Positions 33,538 to 42,202 are shown, counted from the first letter of the stretch. The stretch: DNA of 47,415 nucleotides from a bacterium (GCA_017396695.1 JAFQLC010000019.1:1-47415); one strand, 5' to 3'. The notes: a model not told the origin generated them from the letters alone. Translations and numbers: made by a program.

Positions 33538-34127
33538 TCTTCAAGCATTCTATCAAGCCCTACGGGGCATATTCCCATCACGTTATAATAGCTTCCGCCA
33601 ATTTTTGAAACAAATGATTTCGAAGGAGGATCTGCAACTTCTGCTTCAGAAATAAAATCTTGAATACCATAAGCACCAGCTTTATCTAAAGGATTAAATT
33701 CAGAAATATAAGAATAAATTTCTTCGTCTGACAATTCCCTAAAATAAACATCTGTTTCAAATATCTCTGTCTTTTCGTAGTTTCTCGCTTTAATCGTAAT
33801 TGCGGTATAAACTTGATGCGAAGTGCCAGATAGAGATTTTAAATATAAAAAAGCCTCATTAACATTATGAGGCTTATTAAGACACACATTATTTTTGACT
33901 ACTGTTGTATCAGCACTTACAATTACTTCACTTTCATTATCACACCACACATTGTAAGCTTTTATTGCTGAATTATATTTAATATTTTCTTTAATCTCCT
34001 TTTCTGATAATTCACCTTCTAGATGTTTTTCTTTGGCATTAGATTCAACAGTCTTAAAAGTAAAACCATACTGCCTTAAAATTTCACATCTTCTTGGACT
34101 TTTTGAAGCTAAAATAAATTCAATCAT
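33501..34127 (-). CDS. maf: Maf-family nucleotide pyrophosphatase
   Basis: A 208-aa enzyme that hydrolyses non-canonical or canonical nucleoside triphosphates. The N-terminal LASKSPRRCEIL and the central SADTTVV are the Maf signature segments; DKAGAYGIQ follows. The C-terminal GSYYNVMGICP completes the fold. The length is normal. There is no Shine-Dalgarno at the ATG (TAAAAT-GAATGA-ATG). It follows the 84-aa gene by 9 nt and overlaps the 3' end of lptD by 37 nt. Confidence 0.9.
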   Translation of the reverse strand: MIEFILASKSPRRCEILRQYGFTFKTVESNAKEKHLEGELSEKEIKENIKYNSAIKAYNVWCDNESEVIVSADTTVVKNNVCLNKPHNVNEAFLYLKSLSGTSHQVYTAITIKARNYEKTEIFETDVYFRELSDEEIYSYISEFNPLDKAGAYGIQDFISEAEVADPPSKSFVSKIGGSYYNVMGICPVGLDRMLEDYKVWAVGTFNL

Positions 34128-34136
34128 TCATTCATT

Positions 34137-34391
34137 TTAACACATTTGCGCTCGAGGTGTTAGAGGCTTGGTTTTATTATATTGAATTGCCATCGCCGTT
34201 GCTTTTGTACAAGTTGAATAAAGCTTATTTTTCATTAGCAACATTGCTTTTTGAGTGCTTGCATAATCATTCATAGCCTCATACATTTTTCCAGCATCAA
34301 TCATTGAAACTTGTATTGGATTATCCACCTTCATTGATGCATATTTTTTAACTAAAGCAATATCTAGCTCGTCTCTTGCTCCAACCGCCAT
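34137..34391 (-). CDS. Small hypothetical protein
   Basis: An 84-aa protein I do not recognise, predicted as mostly helical (ELDIALVKKYASMKVDNPIQ, then IDAGKMYEAMNDYASTQKAMLLMKNKLYS). It has no signal peptide and no membrane segment. GGGGAG lies 5 nt before the ATG. It is 9 nt upstream of maf on the same strand and faces the flagellin gene in a divergent arrangement. The neighbouring flagellin suggests, weakly, a link to cell-surface filaments. Confidence 0.6.
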   Translation of the reverse strand: MAVGARDELDIALVKKYASMKVDNPIQVSMIDAGKMYEAMNDYASTQKAMLLMKNKLYSTCTKATAMAIQYNKTKPLTPRAQMC

Positions 34392-34544
34392 AACGACTCC
34401 CCTTATTAAATTTATATCCCTTATCCTTACATTAATAAAAACTTTTTCTCTTCAGAAATTGCCTTTTGTTAACAAATGTTTACAAAAATATAGATTTTCT
34501 GGGCAAAAATTGTAAAGAATTGTAAAAAGTATATCACTTTGCTA

Positions 34545-34572
34545 TAAAGTATATATACTAATATGCCGTAAT
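34545..34572 (+). promoter_or_regulatory. Sigma28 (FliA)-like promoter of flagellin gene
   Basis: TAAAGTAT (34545-34552), 12 nt, then GCCGTAAT (34565-34572). The -35 element matches 7 of 8 positions of TAAAGTTT, and the -10 element keeps GCCG of GCCGATAA. The spacing is one longer than the N11 norm. It lies 31 nt upstream of the flagellin ATG, and AAGGA precedes the start. Confidence 0.6.
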
Positions 34573-34603
34573 ACGTCTTGTCTAACTACAAGGATCGTGC
34601 GGT

Positions 34604-35443
34604 ATGATTTCTATTTCTAATCAAAGTCAAACTTTGAGTTTGCTTAATGCTTTGAAAAAAGCGACTGATATGACAAACAAATCAGCGGAAAGGTTATCTT
34701 CTGGCTACAGAATTAACTCTGCAAGCGATGACCCTGCAGGCTACATGATAGCAAGCGGGCTCACAAAACAAATCAGAGGATACGAAGCTGCAAACCAAAA
34801 TGCAGTTACCGCTCAAAGCATAACAAAAATTGCAGAAAGTGGTTTCCAAAGCATGTCTGATGCGGCGCTAGAAATTAAATCATTGGCACTTCAAGCAAGC
34901 TCTGCAACAGATGAAGAAAAAGTTGCACTTGAAGCAAAAGCAAAAAGCATAATGGACCAAATGAGGAGTATTAAAAACTCTACAAAATATGGCGATACTT
35001 CTGTTTATACAAAAGAAGGCTACACTTTCCAAGTAGGCTACACAACAGATGAATATTCAAAACTTAGCCTAGAAACATCATGTGAAGCAGAAGACCTGCA
35101 TGATTTTGACATTGACAGTTATGAAGTAGATTTCACAAGCGAAGATGCAAATCTTGAAGAAACAATCGAAACTTTTGACCAATTAACAGACGATTTAAAT
35201 ATGAAAACAATGCACGCTGCAAATGTTTCAACTTCATTAGATAGCATTATAGAAACCCAAGAAGTAAATTATTCAAATATTGTCGAAGCAAGAAGTAGCA
35301 TCGTAGATGCAGATATTGCATACGAAATGTCTGAACTTGTAAAAAGCGAAATTATGTCATCTATGGTGACAGCACTTATTCAACAAACGCAATCAATGAA
35401 CGCCAATCTTCTTTTAGGTTTAATATCAGGCGTTGCGAGATAA
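34604..35443 (+). CDS. Flagellin (short form)
   Basis: A 279-aa flagellin. The conserved N-terminal D0/D1 region has SAERLSSGYRINSASDDPAGYMIASGL (about 28-54). The C-terminal D0 region (about 228-273) has EARSSIVDADIAYEMSELVKSEIMSS and ends in TQSMNANLLLGLIS. The centre is a short acidic segment of about 50 residues (EAEDLHDFDIDSYEV), so the outer variable domain is reduced. Flagellins self-assemble into the filament after export. No other flagellar structural gene is in the window. It has a sigma28-like promoter and a terminator. Confidence 0.9.
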   Translation: MISISNQSQTLSLLNALKKATDMTNKSAERLSSGYRINSASDDPAGYMIASGLTKQIRGYEAANQNAVTAQSITKIAESGFQSMSDAALEIKSLALQASSATDEEKVALEAKAKSIMDQMRSIKNSTKYGDTSVYTKEGYTFQVGYTTDEYSKLSLETSCEAEDLHDFDIDSYEVDFTSEDANLEETIETFDQLTDDLNMKTMHAANVSTSLDSIIETQEVNYSNIVEARSSIVDADIAYEMSELVKSEIMSSMVTALIQQTQSMNANLLLGLISGVAR

Positions 35444-35546
35444 CTTTTAAATGCGCAGTTGCCTTAAATAATTCCAAACACTAAATGCGCAAAAAATAAT
35501 TTTCAATCAACATTCTGCACTCCTTTCCCTTTATTTTAAGCACTTT

Positions 35547-35568
35547 AACCCTCTTTAAGAGGGTTTTA
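35547..35568 (+). terminator. Terminator of the flagellin gene
   Basis: Stem AACCCTCT / AGAGGGTT (8 bp) with a 3-nt loop, followed by TTAT. The stem sequence is shared with the convergent terminator at 35618-35644. Confidence 0.75.
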
Positions 35569-35617
35569 TTTTACTTGTTAGAAAATTTTAAATACCAACT
35601 TTATTTTGAAGCATTAA

Positions 35618-35644
35618 AAAACCCTCTCCAATTGAAGAGGGTTT
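35618..35644 (-). terminator. Terminator of the 208-aa gene (bidirectional in part)
   Basis: Arms AAACCCTCT and AGAGGGTTT around the loop CCAATTGA. On the minus strand a T-run follows, 23 nt after the stop of the gene at 35667-36293. Confidence 0.8.
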
Positions 35645-35666
35645 AATTTTATTTGTCGTTCCTTTA

Positions 35667-36293
35667 TTAGCCTTGGAAGAATTTGAAGTCGCCTTGAGCT
35701 CTTTGGTTAACAAGTTGTCTAGCTGATTCGTATTGAGTTTTCATTGCTTGATATTGAGTTTCAACTTGTTCAAGGTCCATATCTAATTTTGTTTCTTTTG
35801 AACGAATTTTTGCCATTGCTGCATCATACTCAGATTTTGCTGCGGCGTCATCTGCTGTGTAATAAGATTCAGAGATGCCTTCCATTTCTGCCATTGATAT
35901 TTGTTCACCTTTGCTGTTGTATATATCCATACAACCATTTTTAATATATGTAGCAGCGACTTGTGCACCATTATTATTGTTCATGGCTTTTGCTTGTTCG
36001 GCGGTCAATCTATGTTTTATTGTGACATCACCCAAATAGCCTTGGTCGCCATCAATTTTAGTAATTTCACCAGCATTGTTAACTGTAAATTCAACTGCTT
36101 CATACTCACCTGTTTGTTGATTTTTTGAAACAAAGCAAGTGTTAGACATTGCTTCATTGTAAGAAAGCGCTAATGTTTCTTGCTCACGCATAAGAGCCAT
36201 TTTTTCGTTGTTGATGTCCGCTCTTCTGCCTTCAAGCGAATCCATGTTTGCTTTGCTTAATAATACCATTGATTGATCTGCTGAAAATCCCAT
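35667..36293 (-). CDS. Hypothetical protein next to flagellin, Met/Gln/Glu-rich helices
   Basis: A 208-aa protein I do not recognise. The N-terminus MGFSADQSMVLLSKANMDSLEGRRADINNEKMALM and the C-terminus (KLDMDLEQVETQYQAMKTQYESARQLVNQRAQGDFKFF) are helical, separated by a central strand-rich segment (CFVSKNQQTGEYEAVEFTV). Helical ends around a globular middle resemble many extracellular or type III-exported filament or hook-associated proteins, but I see no signature. No signal peptide. AAGGAAA lies 8 nt before the ATG. It diverges from the PilZ gene across 281 nt containing AT-rich promoter-like sequence. Confidence 0.65.
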   Translation of the reverse strand: MGFSADQSMVLLSKANMDSLEGRRADINNEKMALMREQETLALSYNEAMSNTCFVSKNQQTGEYEAVEFTVNNAGEITKIDGDQGYLGDVTIKHRLTAEQAKAMNNNNGAQVAATYIKNGCMDIYNSKGEQISMAEMEGISESYYTADDAAAKSEYDAAMAKIRSKETKLDMDLEQVETQYQAMKTQYESARQLVNQRAQGDFKFFQG

Positions 36294-36539
36294 AATTTAT
36301 TTCCTTTATTCTAAGTTCTCTGTACCTATATAAAAACAAAAAGTATATACTGAAATCATAACTTGTATATATTGTTACAAATCTTTACAATTCTTCAGTT
36401 GTCTCCTTGTATTTTATTTTTCCCGTACATTTGACTTGTACATGTTGTATATCGGAAGATTAAATTTAAAACTTTAGGAGTCTGGTTAAAATTTTAACAT
36501 TTTGTTACATTCAGAGAAAAAAGAATAAAATATATTTGT

Positions 36540-36568
36540 TTGCAATATAGATAAGAATACCTTAAAAT
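36540..36568 (+). promoter_or_regulatory. Promoter of the PilZ gene, possibly giving leaderless mRNA
   Basis: TTGCAA (36540-36545), a 17-nt spacer and TAAAAT (36563-36568) end 6 nt before the ATG at 36575. The short AGGA sequence directly before the ATG is too close to serve as a Shine-Dalgarno. Confidence 0.55.
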
Positions 36569-36574
36569 ATAGGA

Positions 36575-37147
36575 ATGATAGAAGCGAGAAAAGGGCAAGT
36601 TGTTGTTTTTTTAACACCTTGGGGCGAACTTGAAGGTGTTATTGGAGAAGTTGAATACGATAGAATTATCGTCCATATTTTAAAAGAAGATGTGCCAAAA
36701 TATAGGGCGCTAAAAATTGGAGATGAACTCAAAACTCTTGTTCATACTCGCTCTGGAATTAAGAAAATGCTTTCCATGCTAATTGAAAAGACCGAAAAAT
36801 ATATTGCAATTGAAAACGCACCAACAATTCCAGAAAACCAAAAAAGAGAATTTGTACGTGTTGCTTGCGATTTTGCTATACGAATTGAAGGTGAAAATTT
36901 TGCAACAGAAGGGCAAACCATAAATCTAAGTGTCGGTGGAATTAAGTTTAAAGCAAATCAATCAAAAGGAATTTCAATTGGCGAGAATATAATTTTAGAA
37001 TTTATAAATTGCGAACTTGAAGGAATGAAAATCAACGGAAATATCAGAAAAACAGATGATAATGGGATTTATGTTGCGCAATTTTTTGAAAATAATGATA
37101 TGATATTAAACAGAATAAGCAAATTTTGTATAGGAAGTGTTAGCTAA
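36575..37147 (+). CDS. PilZ-domain c-di-GMP-binding protein
   Basis: A 190-aa cytosolic protein. The C-terminal PilZ domain begins with R91-x3-R95 (REFVR) and has N117-x-S119-x2-G122 (NLSVGG), the two motifs that bind cyclic di-GMP. The N-terminal 85 residues form a beta-rich domain like the YcgR-N part of flagellar brake proteins. It could tune motility or adhesion. The next gene begins directly after its stop codon (TAAATG). The 280 nt before its promoter hold no other gene. Confidence 0.85.
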   Translation: MIEARKGQVVVFLTPWGELEGVIGEVEYDRIIVHILKEDVPKYRALKIGDELKTLVHTRSGIKKMLSMLIEKTEKYIAIENAPTIPENQKREFVRVACDFAIRIEGENFATEGQTINLSVGGIKFKANQSKGISIGENIILEFINCELEGMKINGNIRKTDDNGIYVAQFFENNDMILNRISKFCIGSVS

Positions 37148-38743
37148 ATGCAAGACATAGCAGAAAAAAAAGCTGAAAAAGAAATAAACAAGCTAATAAG
37201 AAAATCAAATGTTCAAAAAGCAATTGAAGAATGCGAAAAATTTGTGCTTAGCAATCCTGATAATGCTCGTATGAGAATACGTTTGGGCGACTTGTATATG
37301 GATTGGCACTTAGATATTAAACAAGTTAAACAATATGTTGATGAAGCCATAACGCAATATCAAATAGCTTCAGAATCTCTTGGTGATAACGGCGAAATAT
37401 ATTACAAAATCGGTTTTGCTTTATATTATAAAGGCGAACTTGATAAAGCAATGAATTATTTTAATTTGGCAATAACAAATGGCGCAAATAAAGCCCAATG
37501 TTATTACATGCTTGCAAATTGCTACAAGAAAAAAGATCGCTACGCAGACGCTCTTATAGAAACAGAAAAAGCACTCAAGCACGCCGTGTTTAACACTTCA
37601 AGAATACACTGGTTGCGCCACAGGCTACTTAGAGTACTTTATTTTTCAGATAGAAAAACAAAGTTTCAAAGCATTGCAGAGGCGATTTTGTCCTATTTAA
37701 CTTTGCCTTTCGACCCTGAGGCAAGAAAAGATGTGCGCAAAAAAATTTCATATATTTCAGTATTTCCAGAGCTTTTCAAGGCTGGCGTTTATTTCCAAAT
37801 GAAAGAAATAGACAAAGCAATTGAAATATATAAACAAGCAATCGAAAAAATGCCTGGGTTCACGGCGCTTTATTGCTTAATGGGAAGCGTGTATAGAAGC
37901 ATAGGCCAACAAGAAGAAGCAATTATTGAATACGGCATGGCGAAGCTTATTGACCCACTTTGCACAAGCGCTTATGCGGGGCTTGCCCAAGCATACGAAG
38001 AAATGCAAGATTACGACAGTGCAATTAATACTTATCTAAAATTTATTGCAATGCACCCAAATAATGCGGTTTTACATACTCAGGTTGCAAATTTATATTT
38101 CATGAAACAAGACGCAGAATCTGCAATTTCGCACTACCAGACAGCGCTTGTTTTAAATAACCATCCACAAGCATGCGATGTTGCACAAACACTCGGCTAC
38201 ACTCAACAAACAATCACAAAAAATGTTGAAGCCGCAGTTTCATCCTTCCAAGTTGCATCAATTTTAAGACCAAAAGACATTGATGTTTATATGTGCCTTG
38301 GAAGTGCATTTTATGACTTAGAAGATTTTGATAATTCCCTGGTTGTATATAGAAGAGCACTCGAGCTTGAACCTGAAAATGCTAAAATTCACTGCAATTT
38401 AGGATATCTATATTGGGGCATGGAAAATATCACGGAAGCAATCAAAGAATATGAGCTTTCAATTAAATATGACCCTGAATATGAAATTACATACAATAAC
38501 TTAGGTGTTATATATTTAGACGATTTAGCACACATTGATAAAGCAAAAGATTGTTTTGAAAAAGCAATTGAGCTTAACCCAAATTATGCCCTTGCATACT
38601 ACAACCTTGCAAGAACATTATCAATTAAGGGTGAAAAAATCGAAGCTGCTAAATATTACCAAGATGCTTTAAATATTAATAGCATCACAGATGAAATTGA
38701 CCCACAAGAAATTCAAGATAGACTTAATAATCTTTTTGATTGA
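37148..38743 (+). CDS. Tetratricopeptide-repeat protein
   Basis: A 531-aa soluble protein made of TPR units. Clear repeats with A/G/Y/A/P patterns appear at about 65-145 (GEIYYKIGFALYYKGELDKAMNYF) and from 205 to 520 (for example ALVLYCLMGSVYRSIG-like, HCNLGYLYWGMENITEAIKEY, TYNNLGVIYLDD). A non-TPR segment at about 155-205 interrupts the array. TPR proteins act as scaffolds. There is no Shine-Dalgarno and the start follows the PilZ stop codon directly, so translation is likely coupled. The U32-like gene follows after 6 nt. Confidence 0.85.
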   Translation: MQDIAEKKAEKEINKLIRKSNVQKAIEECEKFVLSNPDNARMRIRLGDLYMDWHLDIKQVKQYVDEAITQYQIASESLGDNGEIYYKIGFALYYKGELDKAMNYFNLAITNGANKAQCYYMLANCYKKKDRYADALIETEKALKHAVFNTSRIHWLRHRLLRVLYFSDRKTKFQSIAEAILSYLTLPFDPEARKDVRKKISYISVFPELFKAGVYFQMKEIDKAIEIYKQAIEKMPGFTALYCLMGSVYRSIGQQEEAIIEYGMAKLIDPLCTSAYAGLAQAYEEMQDYDSAINTYLKFIAMHPNNAVLHTQVANLYFMKQDAESAISHYQTALVLNNHPQACDVAQTLGYTQQTITKNVEAAVSSFQVASILRPKDIDVYMCLGSAFYDLEDFDNSLVVYRRALELEPENAKIHCNLGYLYWGMENITEAIKEYELSIKYDPEYEITYNNLGVIYLDDLAHIDKAKDCFEKAIELNPNYALAYYNLARTLSIKGEKIEAAKYYQDALNINSITDEIDPQEIQDRLNNLFD

Positions 38744-38749
38744 GGTTAA

Positions 38750-40399
38750 ATGAAAGAAATTACAGTTATTGCGCCAATTAAGACGCCAGATAATATTAAA
38801 GACTTCACGAAAAAAGTGAAGTGCAGAGAATTTTTTGTATATTATCATAGGCTTGCTGATAACTTTGATTTAATCAAAGAATATATTAAGGTTGCACATG
38901 AAAATTCTGCCAAATTATATATAAATTTCAAACATTCACTGCTTGAAGAGGATTTAGTAAATGTTAAAAAGTTTATAACATACCTTACAAAAACAGATAT
39001 AGATGGTATTTTTGTAAATTCATACAGCGTTTTAGAAATTATAAAATCAATGGATTTGCCATTCGACGTTGTAATTGATAGCTATTTTGATATCCACAAT
39101 CTTGCCGGTATTGATTTTATGGAGATGTTCCACAAAATTACACGACTTATTGTAACAGAAGAAATTTATCTTAAAAACATTGAAAAAATCAAAAAATATT
39201 CAAAGTTGCCACTTTCTGTTGATTCAGATAATCTTCCTTGGTTTGCAGATGACCTTGTAAATTCAAAAGCAATACAAAGTGTTGTAATCAAAGGGCGTTT
39301 TGAAACCCCTGAAGATATTTTAGAAGGGATAAAACTGGTTGAGAAAATTTTAGTTAAACCAAAACTGTTTAAAGAACAAAAACTTCCTTTTAAGCACATC
39401 AGAAAATGTTTCTATAAAACAAACCATTTCTCTGGGGAAGTTTATTCTGCCGAAGGCGAAGATTTCAAATTCGCAAATAATATTCAAAAATATGATTGGA
39501 AAATTGAAGAAAATAAACTTCCAGAAAATGTAGATTTTTCAAAAATTAAATTACCAAAATTAAATTTAAGACTCGCAAGTCTTGTTCAACTTAAAGAAAT
39601 TGATAAACTCATCAAAAAACTTGGTTTTTGCCCAATAACATCAATTGAATATGGCGAAGTTGCGAGCACAGTTGACTTATATTCAAAAAGTTTTTATGAA
39701 ATCATAAAAACAGTTAAAAAATTCTGCAAAAAACATGGGATTGCACTCAACCTTTCAACACCAAGAATTTTAATTGAAAGAGATTTTGATAGGGTGTTTG
39801 AGTTAATTAAACAACTTGCACTTGAAAACCCTCGCCCAAATAGAGTTGTAATTAATAACATCGGCTTTTGGTGGAACTTTATTAATGACGATGCGCTTAC
39901 AGAAATTCCTGTTGAAATAGGGGGCGGGATTAATTTGCTTAATTCTATGGCAATTAAATGTTTGAATAACCTAAATCAAATAACCGCAATTGATTTCACC
40001 ACACTTAATGACGAAGAAAACATTTTAAAATGCCTTAAAAAAGTAAAAAAAATCATACCCGTTAGAAAAATATTTATCGCAGGCGCAAAAAGAGTTGAAA
40101 GCCAAGGCCTTTGCCCTCTGAACTGCGACAGTGCGGTTATTTCAAGGCTTGTGTGCTCTGCGCCTTGCCACAAGGGACACTTTGCTCTCAACGACCCAAG
40201 TCTCGAGAAAAAATTCCCATTTATGGTTGACGGTTTTTGCAAAATGCATATGTTCGAAGATGGCATTGTGCAAGATTGGGATAAAATTGAATTCTATGAA
40301 GCAAATGGCATAAACGAATTCATTTTAGACCTTAGTGCGGTTCATTCTGCGGTTGTCCCAAAAATTATATGTAATTATATAAACCATTTCATAAAATAA
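38750..40399 (+). CDS. Peptidase U32-like TIM-barrel protein with cysteine cluster
   Basis: A 549-aa protein. The N-terminal 200 residues show repeating strand-helix units (EFFVYYHRLAD, AKLYINFKHSL, DGIFVNSYSV, FDVVIDSYFDIHN) as in the U32 family. This family is involved in tRNA hydroxylation and ubiquinone biosynthesis rather than proteolysis in many members. Between about 450 and 490 it has GLCPLNC and LVCSAPC, giving C-x3-C-x9-C-x3-C, a possible Fe-S site; DGFCKMHM adds one more Cys. GAGGT lies just before the ATG. It forms the end of the PilZ-TPR-U32 operon and abuts the convergent Hcp-like gene with no gap. Confidence 0.5.
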   Translation: MKEITVIAPIKTPDNIKDFTKKVKCREFFVYYHRLADNFDLIKEYIKVAHENSAKLYINFKHSLLEEDLVNVKKFITYLTKTDIDGIFVNSYSVLEIIKSMDLPFDVVIDSYFDIHNLAGIDFMEMFHKITRLIVTEEIYLKNIEKIKKYSKLPLSVDSDNLPWFADDLVNSKAIQSVVIKGRFETPEDILEGIKLVEKILVKPKLFKEQKLPFKHIRKCFYKTNHFSGEVYSAEGEDFKFANNIQKYDWKIEENKLPENVDFSKIKLPKLNLRLASLVQLKEIDKLIKKLGFCPITSIEYGEVASTVDLYSKSFYEIIKTVKKFCKKHGIALNLSTPRILIERDFDRVFELIKQLALENPRPNRVVINNIGFWWNFINDDALTEIPVEIGGGINLLNSMAIKCLNNLNQITAIDFTTLNDEENILKCLKKVKKIIPVRKIFIAGAKRVESQGLCPLNCDSAVISRLVCSAPCHKGHFALNDPSLEKKFPFMVDGFCKMHMFEDGIVQDWDKIEFYEANGINEFILDLSAVHSAVVPKIICNYINHFIK

Positions 40400-41872
40400 T
40401 TACTCAATGATTTTGACACCGAACTCATCTCGCAAACATTCAACCACATGCGGGTTAACGTTTAATGTTTGACAACTTACCATATAAATTTCCTCAAACA
40501 TTTTATTATCTAAAACGCTCACAATATCGGTTATAACTTTTGAAGAACACCTTGAGCAAAAAAGGATTAGTGAAACTTCAGACTGAAGGGATTTTTCAAT
40601 TACTTTGTAGAGTAAATCAGAATCAGATTGGTATTCGATGTTAATTATTTTTTTGTCACCAAATTCACCCACTAAATCGTAATTTCTAGTTTTACCAAGA
40701 AAAATTACAACTTGCTTTTTGTCGCCCAAAAAAAGTTCTTCTATTTCACCTTTAGCAAGCGTTATATCTTCAAATGCTTGGGGGTATTGTGCCCTTGCCT
40801 CCGAATGCATCCCAATAGCCTCAAATATTTCAGAGAAATCGTTGTTTTCAACTTTCAACATTCCTTTCGAAATAATATCCGAAGAAGAAAAAATCGTGCC
40901 CTGATAAAGCTGATCAATCTTATACCCCATAAATTTGGTAACATACACAACTCCGTCGAAGTTTGAAAAATCATAGTTTACAGAACCTGAAGCAATATGC
41001 CCTTTGAGATTTTTGTATTCTTTAAATTTTTTATATGTGTGCGCAACATATAATTCGCCATGAGTATAAACATTTATATCCGTATCAGCGCAAGCAAGCA
41101 AAATATCTTCCAATTCTTTTAAATTGGAACCAGAAACAAGAAGTGATTTGCCTGCAAGCAAAGATGTTCTGATTTTTGCATCAGCCCTTCCGCCATAATA
41201 TTTATTGAGTGTTTCTGTGTAAATTTTTCTTATATTATATATTTCTTTCGAAAACTGCAAAATTCTTTTTTTTAATTTATTAGGCGTTTCCAAAAAAAGA
41301 GCCGTCATAGAAAAAAATTTCAATAATTTTATGTCGTATTCAAAAAAATCAGGCTTATATAATTTAATTTTCGCAATCGTTTGCGCAACAACTTTTGAAA
41401 TCAAAGTAATAAGTTCGAAATATCTTAATTGCTGAAGTGTAAATGCTTTATTTCGTGAATATATATATTTTGCAGCGCTTTCTATATATGATGCGTAATT
41501 TTGGGAAACTTCTGGTTCAAAAACAAAATTTGCAATTTCGCACCCCTGAAGAGAATTTTTGCAAAATTCCATATATTTTTTCTTTGTAGCATTTCTTAAA
41601 TTTATAAGATTTTTTAATTTTTTAGAAACATCTTTTTCGTGCGGTTGCGTTGCGAAAATATCTTCCGCAAGAACATTGATTAGTTCACACAAAAGATTTT
41701 CATTATAAAAATTAGAATCAGGAAATTTTGAAATATAGTAAGAAATTTGCCTTACTTCGTTCAAAAAAAGTTCTTCAATGATTTCGATTGTTGGATTGAG
41801 CGCACAATAGCCAGTGGAATTACAATTTGTTTGATTCTCTGTTTCAATAAAACTTTTAATATCTTTTCGCAT
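40400..41872 (-). CDS. Divergent hybrid-cluster protein (Hcp)-like, missing cluster ligands
   Basis: A 490-aa protein, shorter than Hcp (about 540-550). The middle clearly aligns with Hcp: LLVSGSNLKELEDIL (244-258), VYTHGELYVAHTYKKF (268-283) and ENNDFSEIFEAIG (342-354). The last residues NPHVVECLRDEFGVKII resemble the Hcp C-terminus. However the cluster ligands are largely lost. The N-terminal four-cysteine motif keeps only C17 and C23. The His of SGHDL is Ser (S248). The Cys of TTNC is Phe (F314). The WYEQKA segment and about 100 residues before it are absent. Only the Glu of THGE (E273) is clearly kept. Hcp reduces NO or hydroxylamine; this copy may have lost that activity. Confidence 0.7.
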   Translation of the reverse strand: MRKDIKSFIETENQTNCNSTGYCALNPTIEIIEELFLNEVRQISYYISKFPDSNFYNENLLCELINVLAEDIFATQPHEKDVSKKLKNLINLRNATKKKYMEFCKNSLQGCEIANFVFEPEVSQNYASYIESAAKYIYSRNKAFTLQQLRYFELITLISKVVAQTIAKIKLYKPDFFEYDIKLLKFFSMTALFLETPNKLKKRILQFSKEIYNIRKIYTETLNKYYGGRADAKIRTSLLAGKSLLVSGSNLKELEDILLACADTDINVYTHGELYVAHTYKKFKEYKNLKGHIASGSVNYDFSNFDGVVYVTKFMGYKIDQLYQGTIFSSSDIISKGMLKVENNDFSEIFEAIGMHSEARAQYPQAFEDITLAKGEIEELFLGDKKQVVIFLGKTRNYDLVGEFGDKKIINIEYQSDSDLLYKVIEKSLQSEVSLILFCSRCSSKVITDIVSVLDNKMFEEIYMVSCQTLNVNPHVVECLRDEFGVKIIE

Positions 41873-41945
41873 AGAAAAAGATTAATACAAAACAGAGTTT
41901 GTTTAATTAGCAAAATGTATATAGAAATTTAACTGATAAAGTTAA

Positions 41946-42158
41946 TTATTCAGCAGAATTTTCTTCAATAAGTGCATTGATGTCTGCAACCATGGCATCT
42001 GGGTCAATGCCATGAACTTTAGCACCAGCTTCAAGGTTTTCAAATCTAGCAGCAGCGCAACCAATGCAGCCCATGCCATATTTTTGGAATACTTCAAGAC
42101 TTTCAGGATAATTTTGAACGATTTCTAAAATACCCATATCTTTTGTTACTTTGCTCAT
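41946..42158 (-). CDS. DUF1858 protein (hybrid cluster-associated redox disulfide domain)
   Basis: A 70-aa protein. It begins VTKDMGILEIVQNYPESLEVFQKYGMGCIGC, with a C-x2-C pair at the end of the first half, and ends in a helix. This is the small redox-disulfide domain described beside hybrid-cluster proteins (TIGR03980). GAGGT lies 5 nt before the ATG. It is directly upstream of the Hcp-like gene (73-nt gap), and the pairing supports the Hcp assignment. Confidence 0.88.
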   Translation of the reverse strand: MSKVTKDMGILEIVQNYPESLEVFQKYGMGCIGCAAARFENLEAGAKVHGIDPDAMVADINALIEENSAE

Positions 42159-42202
42159 TTTTACCTCGTTGATTTCTGTAATTCCGTTATTAATATTATA
42201 CT

